64,000 nt of DNA from contig NZ_WHOM01000050.1 in assembly GCF_009739465.1 (NCBI RefSeq), positions 1 to 64,000 on the forward strand, in the 5' to 3' direction. Positions 51,871 to 59,489 of the stretch are shown piece by piece; the stretch's first letter is position 1, and the number at the start of each line of letters is the position of its first letter. Both the position numbers and the translations under genes were made by a program. This DNA comes from Streptomyces apocyni (lineage in GTDB: Bacteria > Actinomycetota > Actinomycetes > Streptomycetales > Streptomycetaceae). The notes under the pieces were generated by a model. The model worked only from the letters and a program-made list of their open reading frames with translations, was not told where the DNA came from and did no database searches.

Positions 51871-53622
51871 ATGAGCGGGTACCAGACCTTCACCGAACTG
51901 ATCAGGGCCAGGGCCGCCGAGTCACCCGACCGGGACGCTCTGGTGCTGCTCGGCGAGCACGACGGCCAGCTACGGCCGGAGAGGGTCACCTACGCGGAAC
52001 TCGACCGCTCAGCCCGCGCGGTAGCGGGCCGGCTACGGCGGCATGTGCCTCCGGGGGAACGGGTGCTGATCCTGCACACGTCCCGGCGGCAGTTCGCCAT
52101 CGGCTTCCTGGCCTGCCTGTACGCCGGAGCCGTCGCCGTACCCGTGGCGCCACCGGACGGGCGGGGCCACCACGACGGCCGGGTCGCGGGCATCGTCAAG
52201 GACGCCGCCGCGTCCTGTGTGCTCACCTCGGCCGCCGAAGCCGCCGAAGTGACCCAGCTGCTCGCCCGTACGGGCTATGAGCAGGTCGTCTGCCTGCTGA
52301 CCGACGCGCCGGACATCGCCCACGAGGCGGAGCACTGGACCCCGCCGGACCCGGACGGGGACGCGACTGCCTTCCTCCAGTACACCTCGGGCTCCACCAG
52401 GGACCCCCGCGGTGTAGTGGTCACGCAGCGCAATCTGCTCGCCAACCACCAGGCGATCAGCCAGGCGTTCGGCACCCGCCCCGGCGCCCGGATCGGCGGC
52501 TGGCTGCCGCTGCACCACGACATGGGCCTGATCGGGCAGTTGCTGCACGCCCTGTGGCTCGGTGGCACCGCCGTACTGCTCTCGCCTTCGGCGTTCGTCC
52601 GCAAGCCGGTGCGCTGGCTGGAGGCCGTCTCGACGTATCGGCTGTCCGTCAGCGGCGCACCCGACTTCGCGTACGAGCTGTGCGTGCGCAGAGTGAACGA
52701 CGCGCAGATCGCCAAGCTGGACCTGTCCTGCTGGGAGGTCGCGGTCGACGGCGGTGAGCCGGTACGCGCCGAGACGCTGCGGGCCTTCGCCGAGCGGTTC
52801 GCCCCGGCCGGGCTGCGCCCCGAGGCCCTGGTCGCCTGCTACGGGCTGGCCGAGGCCACCCTGCTGGTCACCGGCTCCGGCGCCGAACCGGCCCTGCCGC
52901 AGCCCACCGTGGACATCGCCGCCCTGGAATCGGGCGTCCTGCGCGACGCCGCGCCCTATGAGCTGGGCCGCGAACTGCCGCACAGCGGCTCCCCGGCCGC
53001 GGGCGAGCTGCGGATCGTCGACCCGGACACCTGCGAGGAGCTCAAAGACGGCCGGATCGGCGAGATCTGGGTGCGCGGCGACTCCGTGGCCCGCGGCTAC
53101 TGGGCCCGCCCAGCGGAGACCGCGGCGACCTTCGACGGGCATATCGTCGGCGGCGAGGGCGGCTATCTGCGCACCGGCGACCTCGGGGCGCTGCGCGAGG
53201 GGCGGCTCCATGTGACCGGCCGGATCAAGGACATGATCGTGGTCGCCGGGCGCAACCTGTACCCACAGGACCTGGAACGGACCGTCCAGCAGGTGAGCGC
53301 GCTGTTCGGCTCGGGTACGGCCTTCGCGGTACCCGGAGAACGCGAGCGGATCGTCGTCGTCCAGGAGCTGCGCGCCCGCAGCCGGTACGACATCAACCTG
53401 GACGAACTCAGCACCGTAGTCCAGAAACGACTCAGCGAGGAGTACGAGGTGAGCACCGGCGGAGTACTGCTGGTCCGGCCAGGAACCGTGCGCAGGACCT
53501 CCAGCGGGAAGGTGCAACGCGCCGCCATGCGGCAGCTGTTCCTCCGTGGCGAGCTCAAACCCCTGCACCAGCGCATCGACCCCGAGGTCGAACTGCTGCT
53601 CGCGACCTGGAGCGGGCGATGA
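51871..53622 (+). CDS. Fatty acyl-AMP ligase (FAAL)
   Basis: A 583-residue adenylating enzyme of the FAAL group, which loads acids onto ACPs as acyl-adenylates. Motifs: QYTSGSTRDPRGV (P-loop), WLPLHHDMGLIGQ, SGAPDFAYELCVRRV, YGLAEATLL, and C-terminal TGDLGAL, GRIKDMIVVAGRN and the Lys in RRTSSGKVQR. The ATG at 51871 with GGGAGGGGGAGG upstream is chosen over an extended frame to 51691. The next gene overlaps by 4 bases (ATGA). With the dehydrogenase, ACP and PPTase genes it forms a cassette that activates a free acid, oxidises it on the ACP and hands it on. Confidence 0.94.
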   Translation: MSGYQTFTELIRARAAESPDRDALVLLGEHDGQLRPERVTYAELDRSARAVAGRLRRHVPPGERVLILHTSRRQFAIGFLACLYAGAVAVPVAPPDGRGHHDGRVAGIVKDAAASCVLTSAAEAAEVTQLLARTGYEQVVCLLTDAPDIAHEAEHWTPPDPDGDATAFLQYTSGSTRDPRGVVVTQRNLLANHQAISQAFGTRPGARIGGWLPLHHDMGLIGQLLHALWLGGTAVLLSPSAFVRKPVRWLEAVSTYRLSVSGAPDFAYELCVRRVNDAQIAKLDLSCWEVAVDGGEPVRAETLRAFAERFAPAGLRPEALVACYGLAEATLLVTGSGAEPALPQPTVDIAALESGVLRDAAPYELGRELPHSGSPAAGELRIVDPDTCEELKDGRIGEIWVRGDSVARGYWARPAETAATFDGHIVGGEGGYLRTGDLGALREGRLHVTGRIKDMIVVAGRNLYPQDLERTVQQVSALFGSGTAFAVPGERERIVVVQELRARSRYDINLDELSTVVQKRLSEEYEVSTGGVLLVRPGTVRRTSSGKVQRAAMRQLFLRGELKPLHQRIDPEVELLLATWSGR

Positions 53623-55358
53623 GGGAGCCACGCGCACGCATCGACGCCCTGGAGCACGCCTTCGGGCCACTGGAGGACCCGGACAACCCGCTGGGTATCA
53701 AGGCCCTGCTCGCCGCGGACGCCGCGGGCGAAGTGCTGCCGGGCGCCGAACGGGTGCTGGACCAAGAGGAGTTCAACGCCGAGTTCGTTCCCGCCGAACA
53801 CGGGGGGCGCCTGGAGCGGATGGACGTCCTGGGCCGGGTGCTGCGTCCCGCCTTCCGCAGGGACGCCTCACTCGGATTCGGCTACGGGCTCAACTGCTTC
53901 TTCGCCGCGGTGCCGGTGTGGACCGGCGGCGACCTCGACCAACGCGAACTGGCCGCCCGGCTGCTGCTGAACGGCGAGCGCATCGCGGTCGCCCGGCACG
54001 AGGTCGCGCACGGCAACGCCTTCGTGCGCGACGAGTTCACCGCCCGCCCCGAACCGGGCGGCGGGCTGCGCCTCGCGGGCAGCAAGACCGCCATCGCCAA
54101 CGCGTCCCGCGCCCGCGGCCTGGTCGTCTTCGCCAGGACCGGCGAGGTCAGCGGCCGCAGCCACACCGTCCTGCTGCTCGACCGGGCCGAACTGCCCCCC
54201 GGTCAGGTCGAGGACCTCAGACGGCACACCACCAACGGCATGCGCAGCGCCGAGTTCGGCGGGCTGCGGATCACCGACTGCCCGGTGCCGGACAGCGCCG
54301 TGATCAGCGGCATCGGGGACGGCTACGGCCTGTCGCTGCGGGCCTCGCTGGTGATCCGAGGGCTCATCCCCTCCATCGTGCTGGCCGGTGCCGACACCGC
54401 GCTGCGCACCGTGACCCGGTTCGCGGTGCGCCGCCGCGACGACGGCAGGTCCTCGCTGGACGTCCAGCACGTACGGGACGTCCTCACCGGGGCCTTCCTG
54501 GACCTGCTGCTCAGTGACTGCCTCGCGCTGGTGGCGACCCGCGCCCTGCATCTGCTGCCGAAGCAGATGAGCGCGTACGCGGCGGCCGCGGCCTATCTCG
54601 CGCCGAAGATCGTCGCGGAGGCGATGGACGAGATGTCGGCGGTCCTCGGCGAGGAGTCCTTCGCCGAGGACGGCACGTACGGGATGTTCCAGAAGCAGCT
54701 GCGTGACCTGCCGGTCACCTCGCTGGGGCACGCGGGCAGCGCGGGGCGCCAGGTCAGCATCCTGCCGCAGCTCCCGTACTTCGCCAAGAACGCCTGGTTC
54801 GCCGACGACGAGCCACCCGCCGGGCTGTTCCACCCGCACGGCGACCTGCCGCCGCTCGACCTGTCCCGTCCCGCCCTGCTCGGCGACGGCGACCCGCTGG
54901 TGGCGACCCTGGTGGCCTGCGCCGACCAGCTGGCCTTCGGGGACCCCCCGGCGGGCAACGCCGAGGCGGGCGCCACCCTGAGCCGGCTGACCCACGCGTT
55001 CACCGGTGAACTCGACGAGCTGCGCCGGGTGTTCGCCGCGGTGCCGGACGGCGACCGTAAGGCGCTGTCCAGCCCGCACCACTTCGGCCTCGCCGACCGC
55101 TACACCCTGGTGCTGGCCGCCGCCGCGTGCCTGGGGGTCTGGCGCGAGCAGCAGACGGTCGCGGAGCCGGACGACCCGTCGGGCGCCTTCCTGGCCGACC
55201 CCTCCTGGGTGGCCGCCGCGCTGTACCGCCTGGCCCGCCGCCTGGGCCTCGCCCTGCCGGACCGCCCCACCGGCTGTGAGCAGCGGGTACTCGCCGAGGT
55301 CCTGACCCGGTTGCGCGGCCGCCGCAGCTACGACCTCTACGGCTCCACCGTCGCCTGA
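53619..55358 (+). CDS. Acyl-CoA/acyl-ACP dehydrogenase-like protein
   Basis: A 579-residue acyl-CoA dehydrogenase-superfamily protein, longer than the usual 380 residues, with an extended C-terminal domain resembling acyl-CoA oxidase length. Recognisable parts are FVPAEHGGRLERMDVLGRVLR, GERIAVARHEVAHGN, LRLAGSKTAIANASRARG (middle beta domain) and the helical HVRDVLTGAFLDLLLSDCLAL. FAAL-linked members desaturate an acyl chain carried on an ACP. The catalytic Glu cannot be placed with confidence. It overlaps the FAAL gene by 4 bases (ATGA). An alpha,beta-unsaturated starter is the likely product (inference). Confidence 0.85.
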   Translation: MREPRARIDALEHAFGPLEDPDNPLGIKALLAADAAGEVLPGAERVLDQEEFNAEFVPAEHGGRLERMDVLGRVLRPAFRRDASLGFGYGLNCFFAAVPVWTGGDLDQRELAARLLLNGERIAVARHEVAHGNAFVRDEFTARPEPGGGLRLAGSKTAIANASRARGLVVFARTGEVSGRSHTVLLLDRAELPPGQVEDLRRHTTNGMRSAEFGGLRITDCPVPDSAVISGIGDGYGLSLRASLVIRGLIPSIVLAGADTALRTVTRFAVRRRDDGRSSLDVQHVRDVLTGAFLDLLLSDCLALVATRALHLLPKQMSAYAAAAAYLAPKIVAEAMDEMSAVLGEESFAEDGTYGMFQKQLRDLPVTSLGHAGSAGRQVSILPQLPYFAKNAWFADDEPPAGLFHPHGDLPPLDLSRPALLGDGDPLVATLVACADQLAFGDPPAGNAEAGATLSRLTHAFTGELDELRRVFAAVPDGDRKALSSPHHFGLADRYTLVLAAAACLGVWREQQTVAEPDDPSGAFLADPSWVAAALYRLARRLGLALPDRPTGCEQRVLAEVLTRLRGRRSYDLYGSTVA

Positions 55359-55440
55359 CACCGGCTCTGCGGGGCCAACGGGGGCCACCAAAGCCCGGCC
55401 GCGGCCGGGGGACCGATCCAAGCCCGAGAGGGAGCACACG

Positions 55441-56688
55441 ATGTCCGCGAACTCTGACCACGAACACGCCCCACACGAGTCGGTCCACCGCGCGTGGCTG
55501 CTGGAGCGGCTTTCCCACTACCTGGGCCGCCATGTGGACGAGACCGTCTCGTTCTACGAGTACGGACTGGACTCGGTGGCCGCGCTCAGCCTCTACGGAG
55601 ACGTGGAGGAATCTTTCGGCCCGATCATCGAGCCCGGCGACATCTGGACGTATCCGACCGTCCGGGAACTCGGCCGCTATATGGAGCTGCGCGACCTGAG
55701 CCCCCGGTCCGGGCAGGTGCGGGCGGCCTTCGTGTTCACCGGGCAGGGCAGCCAGCACCCCGGCATGACCTCCGGGCTTTACATGAACTCCACCGGCTAC
55801 CGCGGCTACCTCGACGAGGTCTCCGAGATCCTCCAGCCGTTCACCGGCCTGTCCATGGTCGAGCTGATCCTCGGCAACGACCCGCGCATCCACCAGACCG
55901 CCTTCACCCAGCCCGCTCTGTTCGCCGTCGAGTACGCCCTGGCCAAGACCCTGCAAGAGGCCGGAGTGCAGCCGGTGGCGGTACTCGGCCACGGCGTCGG
56001 CGAGTACGCGGCCGCCACCATCGCCGGGGCGCTGACCCTGGAGGACGCGGCGAAACTGGTGTCGCTGCGGGGCGCGTTCATGCAGTACCTGCCGTCAGGT
56101 GGCGGCATGATGGCCACCTGCGCGGCCCCCTACGAGGCGGCCGAACTCGTCGCCGACGAGCCGGGCGTAGGCATCAGCGCCATCAACGCGGCGCGGGCCA
56201 CGGTGCTCGCCGGCGAGGTGGCCGGACTCGAACGCATCCAGGACCAGCTGGAGGCCCGGGGCATCGCCTGCCGCCACCTGACCGTCACGCACGCTTTCAA
56301 CTCACCGCTGATGAACCCGATGCTGCCCAAGTTCGAGTCGGTGGCCCGCAGGCTGTCCGGGGTCGCCGCCCGGCTGCCCTTCTACTCGACCGTGTACGGC
56401 CGGCTCACCACCGAGCCGCTCTACGCGCCGTACTGGACCGAGCAGATCACCGCGCCGATCCGGTTCGCGGACGCGGCCAGGAGCCTGCTCACCCAGCAGA
56501 CGCCCAGCCACGTCGTGGAAGTCGGCCCGCGCGTGGTCCTCACCCCGTTCCTGCGCCGGATGGGCGGCAGCGATGGACCTCAGTGCATCGCGCTGTGCAA
56601 GGGGCCGCAGAGTGACGCGGTGGATCTGGCAGGGGTGATATCGGCACTGGACGCGGGTCCACTGACCGCCGCTCTGGCGGGAGCCTGA
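55441..56688 (+). CDS. ACP fused to a catalytically dead malonyltransferase-like (AT) domain
   Basis: A 415-residue two-domain protein. An N-terminal ACP (about 12-85) has the phosphopantetheine site YGLDSVAAL (Ser45). An AT domain follows from FVFTGQGSQHPGM (about 97) to GPRVVLTPFLRRMGG (about 375). The AT nucleophile motif GHSxG reads GHGVGE, with Gly185 for Ser, and the catalytic His of the HAFH motif is Asn (HAFNSP, Asn287). The RGxxMQ Arg is kept. Both members of the Ser-His dyad are therefore gone, while the fold signatures and reading frame are intact. This argues for a retained structural, docking or new catalytic role rather than decay. It is preceded by a GAGAGGGAG site and followed two bases later by the PPTase gene. 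Confidence 0.93.
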   Translation: MSANSDHEHAPHESVHRAWLLERLSHYLGRHVDETVSFYEYGLDSVAALSLYGDVEESFGPIIEPGDIWTYPTVRELGRYMELRDLSPRSGQVRAAFVFTGQGSQHPGMTSGLYMNSTGYRGYLDEVSEILQPFTGLSMVELILGNDPRIHQTAFTQPALFAVEYALAKTLQEAGVQPVAVLGHGVGEYAAATIAGALTLEDAAKLVSLRGAFMQYLPSGGGMMATCAAPYEAAELVADEPGVGISAINAARATVLAGEVAGLERIQDQLEARGIACRHLTVTHAFNSPLMNPMLPKFESVARRLSGVAARLPFYSTVYGRLTTEPLYAPYWTEQITAPIRFADAARSLLTQQTPSHVVEVGPRVVLTPFLRRMGGSDGPQCIALCKGPQSDAVDLAGVISALDAGPLTAALAGA

Positions 56689-56689
56689 G

Positions 56690-57520
56690 ATGACACCGCC
56701 GATCGCACACCCGCTGCCCGCCGACGGACCCCGCGGACCCTGGGGGCCCATCAGCGACGAACTCGCCCGCTCGGGAAACGTGGTGGTCTACGGCGTACTG
56801 TCGGCCTGGGTGCCCAAGGGCGCCCACCAGGCGCGCCCGCTGCTCGGCCGGGACTGGAACCGCTACGAGACCCTGGCCCACCCCAAGATGCGCGAGCGGT
56901 TCCTGGCCTCCCGGCTGCTGCTACGGCACACCGCGGCCGCGGCGATCGACACCACGCCCGACCTGGTGGACCTGGCGTACCAGCCGGGCGGCCGCCCGTT
57001 CGTGCGCGGCTGCGACCAGATCGACGTCAGCCTCAGCCACACCGAGGACCTGATGGTCGTCGGCATCACCCACAGCGGCCGCATCGGCGTCGACGTCGAA
57101 CTGGCCGACCGCAAGCTGGCCGGTACCGGCTCCGAGCTCCAGGCCTGCACCCCGTTTGAGAAGCGGCAGCTCGACGCGGGCGGGGACGCGGTGCGCAACG
57201 ACAACCTGGTGCGTATGTGGACGCTGAAGGAGGCGTACAGCAAGGCACTCGGCCAGGGCCTGCGGTTCCGTTTCACCGAGTTCGGCTTCGCTCTGAACGA
57301 GTCCGAAGGCGCCACGCTCGTACGGCCTGACGGCACCCCGGTCGGCGGCCAGGAGTGGCGGTTCGGCACGTTCGGCGTGGACCGGTACGTGGTGAGCGTG
57401 GCGGTGCACGACACCGGCTTCGGCTCGCGCGGCGACCTCTCCGTAGGGACCACGCTGGACGAGGGGATGCTGGACGCGCTGCTGGGGGGCCCTCCTCAGG
57501 GAATCCAGCCGACTTCCTGA
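56690..57520 (+). CDS. Sfp-type 4'-phosphopantetheinyl transferase
   Basis: A 276-residue PPTase with the family motifs GGRPFVRG, DVSLSHTEDLMVVGI, GVDVELADRK (Mg-binding) and WTLKEAYSKALGQGL. It adds the phosphopantetheine arm of CoA to carrier proteins, here most likely the adjacent ACP-AT protein and other carriers of the cluster. The ATG begins two bases after the ACP-AT stop, so the two are coupled. Its 3' end overlaps the convergent response-regulator gene by 25 bases. Confidence 0.94.
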   Translation: MTPPIAHPLPADGPRGPWGPISDELARSGNVVVYGVLSAWVPKGAHQARPLLGRDWNRYETLAHPKMRERFLASRLLLRHTAAAAIDTTPDLVDLAYQPGGRPFVRGCDQIDVSLSHTEDLMVVGITHSGRIGVDVELADRKLAGTGSELQACTPFEKRQLDAGGDAVRNDNLVRMWTLKEAYSKALGQGLRFRFTEFGFALNESEGATLVRPDGTPVGGQEWRFGTFGVDRYVVSVAVHDTGFGSRGDLSVGTTLDEGMLDALLGGPPQGIQPTS

Positions 57521-58116
57521 GCCCGGCGGATGGCGTCGATGCGGTTGCGCGCGCCCAGCTTGCTGACGATCGCCGTGAGGTAGTTGCGGACCGTCCCCTT
57601 GGTCAGGAACAGACAACCGGCGATCTCGGCGGCGTCGGCTCCCCGCGAGGCGAGCCGCAGCACCTCCAGTTCCCTGGGAGTGAGCGGATTGTCCGGGGAG
57701 TCCCAGGCGGTGAGGGCGAGCTGCGGGTCGACGACGCGCTGTCCGGCGGCCACGGACCGTACGGCCAGCGCGAGTTGGTCAGGAGGCGAGTCCTTGAGCA
57801 GGAATCCGGAGACACTGGCGGACAGGGCGCGCCGCAGCGTCCCCGGTCTGCCCAGGCTGGTCAGGATGAGGGTCCGGCAGCTGGGCACCTGCTCATGCAG
57901 CTCGGTGGCCGCGGTGAGTCCGTCCGTACCCGGCAGGTCGATGTCGATGATCGCGACATCCGGCCTGGCCTCCAGCGCGGTCTTCACGATCACATCGCCG
58001 CGGTCTACCGAGGCGACGACCTCCAGGTCGGGCTCTAACTGAAGCAGAGCGACCAGCGCGCCGCGCACCATGTGTACGTCTTCGGCGAGCAGGATCTTCA
58101 CGGACAACACTGGCAA
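57496..58116 (-). CDS. LuxR/NarL-family response regulator
   Basis: A 206-residue two-component regulator. The receiver domain (about 5-120) has the acidic pocket Glu12/Asp13, the phosphorylation Asp58 in IIDIDLPG, Thr/Ser in LILTSLG and the Lys in FLLKD. A C-terminal LuxR helix-turn-helix follows (PLTPRELEVLRLASRG...GTVRNYLTAIVSKLG). It follows the histidine kinase by 27 bases and is the last gene of the RiPP/kinase run on the minus strand. It probably answers to that kinase; targets are unknown. Confidence 0.94.
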   Translation of the reverse strand: MPVLSVKILLAEDVHMVRGALVALLQLEPDLEVVASVDRGDVIVKTALEARPDVAIIDIDLPGTDGLTAATELHEQVPSCRTLILTSLGRPGTLRRALSASVSGFLLKDSPPDQLALAVRSVAAGQRVVDPQLALTAWDSPDNPLTPRELEVLRLASRGADAAEIAGCLFLTKGTVRNYLTAIVSKLGARNRIDAIRRAQEVGWIP

Positions 58117-58143
58117 CCCCCGCGGTAATCAACGCCGTCTACC

Positions 58144-59403
58144 TCAGGCCGCTCTTATCGCGGACGCCCCGGCGGAGACCCCCGCCCCCGCCCCCGCCCG
58201 AGCCTGCGCCGCGGCCTCGTCCTCGGTCCGTGGCCTGAGCGGCGCCCGGGCCTCCAGCTGGAAGATCCCGTCCTCCAGCGGACCGGCCGTCAGCTGACCG
58301 CCGATCGCGGCGAACCGCTCCCGGAGGTTGTCCAGGCCGCTGCCCCCGCCGTGCCGCAGCGCGGAGACTTCCCGCCGCTCGTCGGCCCCGTCGTTCACCA
58401 GCCTGAGCACAACCGATTCCTCTCCCTCGATGGTGGCCGAGATGGTGCAGGAACGTACCTTGCTGTGCCTGAGGATATTGGTGACCCCCTCCCGCAACGC
58501 GGTGGCCAACACCGTGTCGACAACGGGATGGAGTCGACCACAGTCTATGTCGACCTCGGCCTCCACCTCCGCCGCGGCGAGTACGGATTCAGCCGACACC
58601 CCTTCGTCGCGCAGCGACATGTCCCGGTACCCACTGGACACCAGCCGCACATCCCCCAGCGCCTGCCGCGCCACTTCGAGTAGCGAGGTGGTCTCCCGCT
58701 GCGCCTCATCGGGGCTGGCGGCGATCAGCCGCCGCACCAACTCGCCCTTGAGCGTGATGGCGGAGAGGCTGTAGCCGAGCAGGTCGTGCAGGTCGCGGGC
58801 GAAGCGGAGGCGTTCTTGGCTTACGGCCATGCGGGCCAGTTCGGAGCGTGAGGCGAGTAGTTCGTCCATCAGGACGGTGAGCTTGGTGAATCCGTAGATG
58901 ACGAGCGTCGCGAGCACGCTGGACTGTACGAGATAGATGGCGTACAAACCGGTGGGGGCAATGTTGATCGCGAGTACCACGGTGTTGATGAAGACGAGGC
59001 CGTAGCAGATCAGCGCTGGCTTACGAGGCAGCATCAGCAGCAGTGATCCCCCTAGGAACCCCCACATGGAACCCCACATCAGCCCGTAGGCGATCGTGGG
59101 CACAGCGGTGATGGCCGCCTGCAGGCAGAGGAGGGCGACTTTGCGGCGTAGGGGCCAGGAGGGCGCCGCGCGCGAGGAGTGGATGACCTGCATCGTCACC
59201 AGCGCGACCACACAACCGATGGAGATCGTGGTCTTCCGTGCGTCGGCGTATTCGCCCACCACGTTGAGCACCATGATGAGCCCGTAGCAGAACACCGCGA
59301 AGACGGTGATGAACCGAGCCAGTCGGGGAACGGGCAGCTCCCCGACTGCCGGGGTACTAGCTGACGTGCCGCTTGCTGCCCTACCAACCGGCCGCGCAAT
59401 CAC
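58144..59403 (-). CDS. NarL/DesK-type sensor histidine kinase
   Basis: A 419-residue membrane kinase. About five hydrophobic segments (residues 29-52, 58-74, 87-108, 113-127, 132-173) form an integral sensor region without a large extracellular domain. The HisKA_3 H-box is FARDLHDLLGYSLS (His206), the N-box REGVTNILRHSK and the G-box GGGSGLDNLRERF. An Ala/Gly-rich tail of low complexity ends the protein. A sensor buried in the membrane suits lipid, envelope or hydrophobic-peptide signals. It lies 86 bases downstream of the cyclodehydratase gene and 27 bases upstream of its response regulator, on the same strand. Confidence 0.93.
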   Translation of the reverse strand: MIARPVGRAASGTSASTPAVGELPVPRLARFITVFAVFCYGLIMVLNVVGEYADARKTTISIGCVVALVTMQVIHSSRAAPSWPLRRKVALLCLQAAITAVPTIAYGLMWGSMWGFLGGSLLLMLPRKPALICYGLVFINTVVLAINIAPTGLYAIYLVQSSVLATLVIYGFTKLTVLMDELLASRSELARMAVSQERLRFARDLHDLLGYSLSAITLKGELVRRLIAASPDEAQRETTSLLEVARQALGDVRLVSSGYRDMSLRDEGVSAESVLAAAEVEAEVDIDCGRLHPVVDTVLATALREGVTNILRHSKVRSCTISATIEGEESVVLRLVNDGADERREVSALRHGGGSGLDNLRERFAAIGGQLTAGPLEDGIFQLEARAPLRPRTEDEAAAQARAGAGAGVSAGASAIRAA

Positions 59404-59489
59404 GTGACGACTCCTCGACGCAGACGTGGACTGGCGTGAATGGTAGGGCTATTGCCGAGGTGGAACCACAGTCCTGGGCGTTTCCGCTC

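Noticed and set aside
53619..55358. Idea that the 579-residue protein is a peroxisomal-type acyl-CoA oxidase of fatty-acid breakdown
   Set aside because: Its 4-base overlap with a FAAL and neighbouring ACP and PPTase genes fit an on-carrier dehydrogenase better; length alone is not decisive.
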